Below are positions 26,484 through 34,302 of a stretch of 64,000 nt of DNA, one piece after another. The notes under the pieces are model-generated. The model saw only the letters and a list, made by a program, of their open reading frames with translations, ran no database searches and was not told where the DNA came from. Made by a program: the position numbers and the translations under genes. The first letter of the stretch is position 1. Each line of letters starts with the position of its first letter. Source of the DNA: Rubellicoccus peritrichatus (GTDB lineage Bacteria; Verrucomicrobiota; Verrucomicrobiia; Opitutales; Cerasicoccaceae); contig NZ_CP136920.1 of the NCBI RefSeq assembly GCF_033100135.1, forward strand, positions 2,909,001-2,973,000, given 5' to 3'.

Positions 26484-27908
26484 ATGCACATTTATTTTAT
26501 GGGCGTTTGTGGCACGGCAATGGGGAATGCTGCGCTAATGATGCGTGAAGCTGGCCACGATGTTAGTGGCGCGGATACCGGTGTTTACCCGCCAATGAGC
26601 GATCAGTTGCGAAGTGGCGGTATCGATGTCCTCGAAGGGTGGAGTGCTCACCGTCTGGAGACGCTTGCTCCTGATCTTGTTGTCGTTGGCAACGTGATTT
26701 CTCGTGGTAACCCCGAGGTCGAATGGCTTCTTGAAACGAATCGTATACCCTACACGTCATTACCGGATCTCCTGGGCAATGAGGCCATTGGCAAACGTCC
26801 ATCTGTTGTTGTTGCTGGAACACATGGAAAAACCACCACCTCTACCCTGACTGCCTTTTTATTGGAAAGCAGTGGATTAAATCCAGGTTGGCTCATTGGT
26901 GGAGTTCCTTTGAATTTACCCACCGGTGCCTGCTTTGGTCAGCCCGATATGCCTTTCGTGATCGAAGGTGACGAGTATGACAGTGCCTTTTTTGACAAGC
27001 GAAGCAAATTCGTACATTACCGCCCGCGGATTCTGGCTTTGAACAATCTTGAATTCGATCATGGCGACATTTTTCGCGATCTCGCGGATATCTTACGGAG
27101 CTTCAGCCATGTTATTCGTCTAGTTCCTCGTGGTGGCAGCATTGTTTATAATGGTGATGATGAAAACCTAGCAAAGCTGCTTCCAGTGGACTGGTGTCAG
27201 GCTTACTCTGTAGGGATTGGCGAGGGTTGCGATTTGCGGATTATTGATTTTGCGGAAGATCGGAAAGGTGCTTCGTTTGTGTTACGCTGGCGTGGGACAA
27301 TCTGGGGCAAAGTAAAATGGGATATGTCGGGGCTTTTCAATGCACGCAACGCTGCAGTAGCAGCTCTTTCAGCAGGCCTGGTGGCTAAGCCCGATGATCC
27401 ACTTTGTGCCATAGATCTTGGATTGCTCTCTCGCTTTAAAGGAATCAAGCGTCGACAGGAGATATTGCTGGAGAATGAAGCACTTACAGTCATTGAGGAT
27501 TTCGGGCACCATCCGACTGCTATTGCTGGTACACTGCAATCCTTGCGTGCGCGTTATCCGGACCATCGTCTGACAGCCTGCTTTGAACCAAGGAGCAACA
27601 CTGCCGCAACAAATGTATTGGAGTCCGATTTTGAAAAAGCCCTTGGGCTTGCTGATGCGGTTTATCTTGGTCCCGTTCATCGTGCCGAGCGCTATGCAGA
27701 AGAGCGACGGCTAAATACAAATGCCATGGCGGCAAGATTGAATCAGCAGTCAGTATGTTCGGGGGCTTTTAAAACTAATGATGACCTTGTCGAAGAACTG
27801 ATCCATGCAACCAGGACCAAGCAGGACAAGCCACGCTGTGTGGTCTTTTTCTCTAATGGTGCCTTTGGCGGAGTGATGCCGCGCTATGTGGATGCGTGCT
27901 GCGAATGA
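26484..27908 (+). CDS. mpl: UDP-N-acetylmuramate:tripeptide ligase
   Basis: The 474-residue Mur-ligase protein begins MHIYFMGVCGTAMGNAALMM. It has the ATP loop AGTHGKTTTS (111-120), the ALNNLEFDHGDIF region and EDFGHHPTAI, the last diagnostic of the MurC/Mpl group. VVGNVISRGNPEVEWLLE and NVLESDFEKALGLADAVYLGPVHR favour Mpl, which recycles murein tripeptide onto UDP-MurNAc. The ATG at 26484 starts at the conserved residues; the frame is open back to 26433. Its last 25 bases overlap the end of the convergent DNA methyltransferase gene. Confidence 0.93.
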   Translation: MHIYFMGVCGTAMGNAALMMREAGHDVSGADTGVYPPMSDQLRSGGIDVLEGWSAHRLETLAPDLVVVGNVISRGNPEVEWLLETNRIPYTSLPDLLGNEAIGKRPSVVVAGTHGKTTTSTLTAFLLESSGLNPGWLIGGVPLNLPTGACFGQPDMPFVIEGDEYDSAFFDKRSKFVHYRPRILALNNLEFDHGDIFRDLADILRSFSHVIRLVPRGGSIVYNGDDENLAKLLPVDWCQAYSVGIGEGCDLRIIDFAEDRKGASFVLRWRGTIWGKVKWDMSGLFNARNAAVAALSAGLVAKPDDPLCAIDLGLLSRFKGIKRRQEILLENEALTVIEDFGHHPTAIAGTLQSLRARYPDHRLTACFEPRSNTAATNVLESDFEKALGLADAVYLGPVHRAERYAEERRLNTNAMAARLNQQSVCSGAFKTNDDLVEELIHATRTKQDKPRCVVFFSNGAFGGVMPRYVDACCE

Positions 27909-28690
27909 GTCAGTGTTTGAGCTTCCTTGAAGTAGTCAGGATCAATTTCAAAACCTATAAACTGGGAAGCTTTGCAAGCTTGAGCGGCGCGGAGTGAATG
28001 ACCAATGCCAAGAAAAGGGTCCATGACACAACTCTGTTCCGGTTCTCCATGGATTCGAATGCAATGTTCGGCCAACTTTGCAGGGAAAGTGGCAGGGTGA
28101 GGGCGATCCTTTGACCTCGATTTGATGGTTTCATAAGGGACAAACCATGTATTGCCACGGCAACGCTTGTCTTTCCCGTCCGTATGGCCCCAGCGTGCTA
28201 TGTTTGATTTGTCTGCATAGGGCACACCGATTGCAAGACGGTCGAGCGGAACATTTCCATGTTTGGTGAAGTGGAATACATATTCATGGCAATCCGTAAC
28301 ATAACGTTTGGAATTGATCGGCTTGAAGTGACCTGCTGAGACTGTATCGCCTTCTCGTGTTTCAACTGAAACCGCCTTGATCCAATGAAAGGTGTTTTGT
28401 AGTACAAAGTCCTCGCTCAGTTGGAGTGCGATTTGGTGCGGTAGCAATGGATCTTTGGGTGACGCTCCTATATTGATGAAGAATGAGCCATCGTCTTTCA
28501 GAACTCGATTGACTCCATGCGTCCAGTCGCGTGTCCAGTTAAGGTAGTCTTCGCGTGTGCCTTTGTCATCGTAGGAATTATAGGCAATACCGATGTTATA
28601 AGGTGGTGAGGTGATGACAACATCGACGGATTCTCCAGGCAGACTTTTCATGCCGAGGACACAATCCTGGTTTTCTATGTTGATATGCAT
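27884..28690 (-). CDS. site-specific DNA methyltransferase (beta class, TSPPY motif)
   Basis: The 268-residue enzyme has the catalytic motif IV as TSPPYNIG (residues 27-34) near the N-terminus and the AdoMet motif I as DPFLGIGHSLRAAQ near residue 222, the order of the beta class. The SPPY form is usual for N4-cytosine enzymes but also occurs in adenine enzymes. The RGNTWFVPYETIKSRSKDRPHPATFPAKL stretch is typical of this group. No restriction endonuclease gene is beside it, so it is probably a solitary methyltransferase. It ends inside mpl on the other strand (25-base overlap) and follows the sulfatase gene by 24 bases. Confidence 0.88.
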   Translation of the reverse strand: MHINIENQDCVLGMKSLPGESVDVVITSPPYNIGIAYNSYDDKGTREDYLNWTRDWTHGVNRVLKDDGSFFINIGASPKDPLLPHQIALQLSEDFVLQNTFHWIKAVSVETREGDTVSAGHFKPINSKRYVTDCHEYVFHFTKHGNVPLDRLAIGVPYADKSNIARWGHTDGKDKRCRGNTWFVPYETIKSRSKDRPHPATFPAKLAEHCIRIHGEPEQSCVMDPFLGIGHSLRAAQACKASQFIGFEIDPDYFKEAQTLTHSQHAST

Positions 28691-28714
28691 TCAGTAAGTA
28701 GCGTTCGAGTTCGC

Positions 28715-30064
28715 CTACTTCACTTCTGGTAAAATGAACGAATCCCCAGTGTCATCGATCCATTTTTGTAAGCGTTTATTTAGCTTAGCCCTTATGGCTC
28801 CAGTTTCCGGGCGTTGAGCATGGTTGGCCAGCTCAAGAGGGTCTTCATTTAGATTGAACAACATCCAGGGCTGCCCCTCAAGGCAAACATACTTCCAGCC
28901 GTCTGCGGTGACGATTCCTCTATAGGGTCGATCCATACTGTTTCCATGGCCAGTTGGATTGACGACTTGAAGATAGGCGGAATCCGGAGCATCGTCTGGA
29001 CGTGACTGCTTTTTGTCCCACAGCCATGAGTAGTCATGACCTTCCATCGAATCAGGTGCTTCGATGCCGCATATACCGAGTGATGTTTGTGCCAGATCAA
29101 CGAGACTCACGGGTTCGTAATTGGTGCCTCTTCGAGCTCCATACATTGGAGTGCCGCCCCAGATTATTAATGGAACCCGAGTTGATTCTTCATAGGGGGA
29201 GTGTTTGCGGAAATGTCCATGGCTTCCAAGTTGATCGCCATGGTCGCTGAAAAAGAGGATGACTGTATCTTTGACAGCATCGTACTCTTCCAGCTTTTGC
29301 ATGATGCGACCAACGTGAAAATCAAGATTTTCCACCATGGCGGCGTAGCCCGCGACTTCAGTGCGGGCCTGTTCAACAATGCGGGGAATGGGAGGGACGT
29401 TGTCTCGTAGTTTAACATTTGCATGGCTATGATTTTTCATCCACTGCTCAGGTGCGACGTACGGGTCATGTGGTGGCTGAACTGACAGCACGCTAAAGAA
29501 AGGTTGACCGTCTTCGTTGGAGGAGAGGCGTTCATCAAGATAATATAGCATGCGGTCTGTCAGGGCATCGGTTTCGTAGCCTTCCAGTTTTTCATGAAAA
29601 GCGTTGCCACCTTCGCCACCGTGTATCCAGCAGTCCCATTGACTATTGTTGTTTTCATAGCCTTCCCATTGTTGGAAACGTCCTCTGCGTTCAGGTGGGA
29701 TAATATGCATGGCGCTGCGCCCAGTTCGTTCGTGAAAGCCATCCAGATGCCATTTGCCAAAGTAAGCAGTGTGATAGCCTGCATTATTAAATGGATCGGC
29801 AATGGTTGGAAGGGTCGGATCAAGCGGCTCTTCATGGCCAGCAACCGCATGGTGCGGATAGCGTCCAGTCAGGAGCGTTCCTCGAGCCGGACAGCATAGG
29901 GGGAACCCGCTGACGCACCCACGACAGTCAACACCTTCATGGGCCATCCGGTCGATGTTTGGAGTGTGGATATTGGGATCTCCATGGCAGCTGAGTGCTT
30001 GAGAGCGGTGCTGGTCTCCAAAAATCCAGATGATATTGCGAGGTTTCTCCTTGGGTTGTGTCAT
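28715..30064 (-). CDS. type I sulfatase
   Basis: The 449-residue enzyme has the metal-binding start NIIWIFGDQHRSQALSC (Asp17), the formylglycine signature CCPARGTLLTGR with Cys57 to be modified (CxPxR), GYHTAYFGKWHLDG, and SDHGDQLGSHG. It is therefore a Cys-type S1 sulfatase, hydrolysing sulfate esters, most likely of algal polysaccharide or a glycan. I see no clear signal peptide, so it may act in the cytoplasm or leave by another route. An AraC-type regulator gene lies 32 bases upstream on the same strand, suggesting local control. The maturase for formylglycine is not in the window. Confidence 0.93.
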   Translation of the reverse strand: MTQPKEKPRNIIWIFGDQHRSQALSCHGDPNIHTPNIDRMAHEGVDCRGCVSGFPLCCPARGTLLTGRYPHHAVAGHEEPLDPTLPTIADPFNNAGYHTAYFGKWHLDGFHERTGRSAMHIIPPERRGRFQQWEGYENNNSQWDCWIHGGEGGNAFHEKLEGYETDALTDRMLYYLDERLSSNEDGQPFFSVLSVQPPHDPYVAPEQWMKNHSHANVKLRDNVPPIPRIVEQARTEVAGYAAMVENLDFHVGRIMQKLEEYDAVKDTVILFFSDHGDQLGSHGHFRKHSPYEESTRVPLIIWGGTPMYGARRGTNYEPVSLVDLAQTSLGICGIEAPDSMEGHDYSWLWDKKQSRPDDAPDSAYLQVVNPTGHGNSMDRPYRGIVTADGWKYVCLEGQPWMLFNLNEDPLELANHAQRPETGAIRAKLNKRLQKWIDDTGDSFILPEVK

Positions 30065-30096
30065 AATGCTGGCCCTATCAAATGAGTCTGAATTTA

Positions 30097-30978
30097 TCAG
30101 GTCGATAGTTTTTTCATGCTCTGTTCTTGCCGCACTTTACGAAAAGCACGTGGCGTCTGCCCGGTTACGCGCCTAAAAGAAGTGGCAAAATACTGACTCG
30201 TGTTGAAACCTAATTGAAAAGCAACGTCAGTAACAGAGAGTTCGGTGTCGATAAGCAGTTGCTTCGCTTTCTCAATACGAATGCGGGTTAGGTATTCGAT
30301 TGGGCTGAATCCTGTTTCTTTGCGAAATAAGTTTCTGAATTGGCTGGGTTTCAGTCCCGCATGTTCTGCTGCTTCTTCGATCGTGATGTTTTCTTCGATG
30401 TTTTTGCGAAACCAGTGAATTGCCCTCTGGATTCGCGTTGAATAGACCCGTTTACTGGATGTGTCTTTTGAACGTTCGAATGCCTGGAGTGCTTCGTGAA
30501 TCAAAATATGCAGGCTTGATTGGACGATCGCTTTTGCGAAAAAGTCAGGATGCTTATGAGCACTTAATATACGCTCATAATGATCGATCATTGTTTCCGG
30601 AGCACGACATTTGCGATAGGGCAGGGCTTGTAGAGCCTGATTCAGTTTTTTTGCTGCTGACGGTGATAACCCGAGTCTTCCTCCCTCAGGTTTTAGGGAA
30701 AATTGAACCCAGTAGAGTTCGCATGGATGCATGATACTGTTTTCGCCTCCGTGCAGTTCGTCTGGCCAGGTGATGAAGATTTCACCTGGCTCTATATTAA
30801 ATAATTCATCGCCGACCCACCAATGTGTTGAACCTCGTTTGATGTAGCATAACTCATAGGTGTCAGCATGGCTATGAGCCCCCAGCCAATTTGCAGAAGT
30901 GAATTGCGACCAGCCAATCATCTTCATATCCGGAATAAGGCATTCCTGTTTGTCTGCTTCAAAGACTATTCGACGCAT
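30097..30978 (-). CDS. AraC-family transcriptional regulator
   Basis: The 293-residue protein has an N-terminal cupin sensor (LGAHSHADTYELCYIKRGSTH, then VGDELFNIEPGEIFITWPDELH) and a C-terminal double HTH: ITIEEAAEHAGLKPSQFRNLFRKETGFSPIEYL and VTDVAFQLGFNTSQYFATSFRRVTGQTPRAF. These are typical sugar-sensing regulators. It heads the leftward run with sulfatase and methyltransferase, so the sulfatase is the likely target. The divergent neighbour is the fatty acid desaturase, 148 bases away. Confidence 0.93.
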   Translation of the reverse strand: MRRIVFEADKQECLIPDMKMIGWSQFTSANWLGAHSHADTYELCYIKRGSTHWWVGDELFNIEPGEIFITWPDELHGGENSIMHPCELYWVQFSLKPEGGRLGLSPSAAKKLNQALQALPYRKCRAPETMIDHYERILSAHKHPDFFAKAIVQSSLHILIHEALQAFERSKDTSSKRVYSTRIQRAIHWFRKNIEENITIEEAAEHAGLKPSQFRNLFRKETGFSPIEYLTRIRIEKAKQLLIDTELSVTDVAFQLGFNTSQYFATSFRRVTGQTPRAFRKVRQEQSMKKLST

Positions 30979-31126
30979 CGTGATTTCATGATCCTGAAGA
31001 CATTACTGCATGATTTAATAGTGCTTGTCATCCATAATGTTCAATTTTCGCCGACACCTATATCTGGAATCAATTTCCACGCTTTCATGATATACTTATG
31101 CGAATAATCACTTCGACTTATTCATT

Positions 31127-32146
31127 ATGAATGAATCAAAAGAAAACAATTACAGTGTGGGGTGGTATCGAGTACCACTTCCTAAAGAGTTGCGTCGTGA
31201 ATTGAATGCACGTAGTGACGTAAAAGGCTTTATGCAAGCCGGTGGCTATCTTGGGCTAATGTTTCTAAGTGGCCTGGGTGTTTTTCTTGTATGGCAAAAT
31301 CTTTCATGGCCCTGGTTGATTCCGGCTTTATTCATCCATGGGACGATTTGCTCATTTCAAATCAATGCAGTCCATGAACTAGTTCACGGAACTGTTTTTA
31401 AAACGAAGTGGCTGAATACACTGTTTGTTCACTTTTTTGCGTTCTTTGGCTGGATCAACCATCGTTTCTTTTGGGCCAGTCATACCGAGCATCACAAATA
31501 CACCTTGCACGACCCGCATGACATGGAAGTGGTCCTCCCGATTAAGTTCTCATTGTCCGGTTTTATGAAAGGAGCTTTTATCAACATACCAGGTATTCAA
31601 TGGAAATTGAAAAGAGATTTTAAAACTGCATGTGGCATGTGGAATAATGATTGGGAGAAACAACTTTGTGAGGGACAAAAACGACGGCATGCAATTTGCA
31701 ACTGGTCGCGCATTCTTATCGGCGGCCACTTACTCATAGCAGTCGTCTCGATTTACTTTGGGCTTTGGATTGTTCCAATTATCGTCAGTTTGAATTTTGC
31801 CTATGGAGGTGCCTTGCTGTTTTTTCTCAACAATACACAGCACGTTGGCTTACAGGATCATACGACAGACTTTCGCCTTAACAGCCGGACTTTCTATACA
31901 AACCCAGTCTTCCGCTTTCTTTATTGGAATATGAACTACCACATCGAACATCACATGTATGCTTCGGTTCCTTGCTACAATCTTTCGAAATTACATGAGG
32001 CAATCAAAAGTGAACTGCCGCCGACTCCGAATGGTTTGATTCAAACCTGGTTTCACATTATTGGTGTGCTTTACCGGCAGCAGGAAGAACCGGGTTATCA
32101 GTACGAGCCAAAGATCCCTGAGTCTGAATTCCGGAAAGCGGTTTGA
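31127..32146 (+). CDS. membrane fatty acid desaturase
   Basis: The 339-residue membrane protein carries the three His boxes of the family: HELVHG at 83-88, HTEHHKY at 119-125 and YHIEHHMY near residue 275. At least four hydrophobic helices surround them. Such di-iron enzymes introduce double bonds in acyl chains or related lipids, and the group also includes carotenoid ketolase-like and sphingolipid enzymes. The exact lipid is unknown. The radical SAM gene follows 116 bases later on the same strand, and both may act on lipids. Confidence 0.9.
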   Translation: MNESKENNYSVGWYRVPLPKELRRELNARSDVKGFMQAGGYLGLMFLSGLGVFLVWQNLSWPWLIPALFIHGTICSFQINAVHELVHGTVFKTKWLNTLFVHFFAFFGWINHRFFWASHTEHHKYTLHDPHDMEVVLPIKFSLSGFMKGAFINIPGIQWKLKRDFKTACGMWNNDWEKQLCEGQKRRHAICNWSRILIGGHLLIAVVSIYFGLWIVPIIVSLNFAYGGALLFFLNNTQHVGLQDHTTDFRLNSRTFYTNPVFRFLYWNMNYHIEHHMYASVPCYNLSKLHEAIKSELPPTPNGLIQTWFHIIGVLYRQQEEPGYQYEPKIPESEFRKAV

Positions 32147-32262
32147 AGTAATCCAATAATAGTGCTGGTTATTCATACCAGTGCTTTTCCTTCTAAGCGA
32201 GTCGTCATCAAGATAAAACCTCGCTTGCACTTTCATGGGTGGCAGCCTTTGAACATCCGTCT

Positions 32263-33747
32263 ATGAATGTTCTATTGGTATACCCGAAATTTCCCACGAC
32301 TTACTGGAGCTTTCAATATGCCCTTAAGTTTCTCGGCAAGAAAGCTGCTTTGCCACCGCTTGGCTTGATCACCGTCGCAGCAATTTTGCCGAAAGAGTGG
32401 ACCTTGAAGCTTGTTGATATGAACGTTTCCCGGCTGCGAAAATCTGACCTGGCATGGGCCGATGCTGTAATGATCAGCGCGATGGTGGTTCAACAGGATT
32501 CGGTCCGCGATGTGATTTTGCGAGCCAACGCATTGGGCAAAACCGTTATCGCTGGCGGCCCTGCGTTTACTTGCGAGCCGGATGAATACCCAGGAGTGGA
32601 TCATTTGATATTAGGAGAGGCAGAACGATCGCTTGCTCCATTTCTCGAAGATTTTGTCAGAGGCAAAGCAAAACCGCGATACGAAGCAGAGAGTTTTCCT
32701 CAAATGTGTGATGTGCCCAATCCGCGTTGGGATTTGCTGAATATTCGTAAGTACGCTTCCATGAGCATTCAGTTTTCTCGCGGCTGCCCTTTCAATTGTG
32801 ACTTTTGTAATGTCACGGCCCTCTTTGGTCATCGCCCGCGTATCAAGACGACAAAACAAATACTTAAGGAGCTCGACTCAATTTGGGCTCTGGGATGGCG
32901 AAGCTCGGTCTTTTTTGTTGATGATAATTTTATCGGTAATAAACGCTTCCTAAAGCGTGATTTGCTTCCCGCGCTTGTTGCGTGGCAAAAGTCTCATAAG
33001 ACAGGATTGCCGTTTTATACTGAAGCATCGATTAATATGGCAGACGATCCGGAGTTGATGGAGATGATGTCTGCGGCCGGCTTCGATACCGTGTTCATTG
33101 GACTGGAAACTCCATCGGAAGCTGCACTGACAGATTGTAACAAAAAACAAAACCGTGGCCGTGACCTTGTCAATGACATCAAAAAAATCCAACGGGCAGG
33201 GATGCAGGTGCAAGGTGGCTTTATTGTTGGCTTTGACAGTGACACTCATTCGATCTTTCAGCGACAAATTGACTTTATCCAGAAGAGTGGGGTTGTGACC
33301 GCGATGGTTGGCATTTTACAGGCGCCAGTCGGCACTGCGCTCCATGAGCGTATGAGTCGCGAAGGGCGTTTGGTGGGGGAGTCTTCCGGTAATAACACTT
33401 CTGTATCTACAAATATCATTCCTAAAATGAATCTGGATACACTGGTCGACGGTTATCAGTCTCTTATCAAAAATCTCTATTCGCCCTCGACCTATTACGC
33501 GCGCGTAAAGATTTTCTTAAATGAATTCAACGGGCCGATGATTCGAGGGAAAGTGGATCGGCACCGTTTGCGTGCCTTCCTGACATCAATAGTGCGCCTC
33601 GGGATTTTAGGGCGCGAGCGTTTTGAATATTGGAAACTTCTATCATGGGTCGCCGTTCGAAAGACCCATCTGCTACCAACAGCTATTTCCCTTGCTATTA
33701 TTGGTTTTCACTTCCGCAAAGTATCCGAGCAAATCTGTGCAGATTGA
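32263..33747 (+). CDS. B12-binding radical SAM protein (DUF4070-like)
   Basis: The 494-residue protein starts MNVLLVYPKFP, opening a cobalamin-binding domain (residues 1-140; PPLGLITVAAILP, AGGPAFTCEPDEY, LGEAERSL). The radical SAM core follows with CPFNCDFC (Cys175, Cys179, Cys182; the CxxxCxxC motif). The C-terminal region (YQSLIKNLYSPSTYYARVKIFL) resembles DUF4070. Members of this architecture do methylations or ring formations, including of hopanoids and tetrapyrroles. The substrate is not known; the neighbouring desaturase makes a lipid target conceivable. The ATG at 32263 is preferred to 32239. Confidence 0.9.
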   Translation: MNVLLVYPKFPTTYWSFQYALKFLGKKAALPPLGLITVAAILPKEWTLKLVDMNVSRLRKSDLAWADAVMISAMVVQQDSVRDVILRANALGKTVIAGGPAFTCEPDEYPGVDHLILGEAERSLAPFLEDFVRGKAKPRYEAESFPQMCDVPNPRWDLLNIRKYASMSIQFSRGCPFNCDFCNVTALFGHRPRIKTTKQILKELDSIWALGWRSSVFFVDDNFIGNKRFLKRDLLPALVAWQKSHKTGLPFYTEASINMADDPELMEMMSAAGFDTVFIGLETPSEAALTDCNKKQNRGRDLVNDIKKIQRAGMQVQGGFIVGFDSDTHSIFQRQIDFIQKSGVVTAMVGILQAPVGTALHERMSREGRLVGESSGNNTSVSTNIIPKMNLDTLVDGYQSLIKNLYSPSTYYARVKIFLNEFNGPMIRGKVDRHRLRAFLTSIVRLGILGRERFEYWKLLSWVAVRKTHLLPTAISLAIIGFHFRKVSEQICAD

Positions 33748-33789
33748 TGTGAATGCTTATGAACATAACGTCTGGGATTGATGAAAACT

Positions 33790-34302
33790 CTACTCCTTGT
33801 CCGTGGTATTAACCGGCTGGACTAAATTCGCTTTCGGATAATTCTGCCAATACTTGTCACCGGATTCGATGTTGCCGTCGCGGTCGGCGTCCCAGAGGCC
33901 CTGGGCGAGGAAGTTTGCATTCAAGTATAACTTATCATCTACGATTGCCCACTCTTCCGGATCGATATCGGCAATACGGTTAATTGCAATCGCGTAGGCG
34001 CAATAGCCTCCGTATTGTGGAACATAGCGCTCGGGATTGGCTTCGAATTCGCGACGGTTTTCTTCAGAAGAAAAATGATAGGTGACATCCTCCCAGTCGG
34101 CGCTAATCGTTTCATTCCCAGGTGTGGGTTTGCCTTCGGTAAAGTAGGCGACCGGATCATAGCCTTTGAGCGCGACTCCCTGCTCGGTATTGACCATTGG
34201 GATTGGTCCTTCGGGCGTGGTCGAGCAGGCGGCTAACAGAATGGAGACAACTGCTAAGAGCATTACTTTTGCGAATATTATTGGTGATGTTTGGTTTTGC
34301 AT
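33790..34302 (-). CDS. YHS domain lipoprotein
   Basis: The 170-residue protein starts at the ATG at 34302, which overlaps the stop of the RND gene as TAATG, the mark of translational coupling. A lipobox (LLAAC) follows a hydrophobic segment, so it is a likely lipoprotein. The YHS domain reads VALKGYDPVAYFTEGKP, WEDVTYHFSSEENRREF and PQYGGYCAYAIA, the classic form of this metal-associated domain. It would sit at the membrane beside the exporter. The function of YHS lipoproteins is not settled; metal binding is likely from the Cys/Tyr/His residues. Confidence 0.9.
   Translation of the reverse strand: MQNQTSPIIFAKVMLLAVVSILLAACSTTPEGPIPMVNTEQGVALKGYDPVAYFTEGKPTPGNETISADWEDVTYHFSSEENRREFEANPERYVPQYGGYCAYAIAINRIADIDPEEWAIVDDKLYLNANFLAQGLWDADRDGNIESGDKYWQNYPKANLVQPVNTTDKE

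Noticed and set aside
27884-28690. Restriction-modification system
   Set aside because: Only the methyltransferase is present; both neighbours are a sulfatase and mpl.
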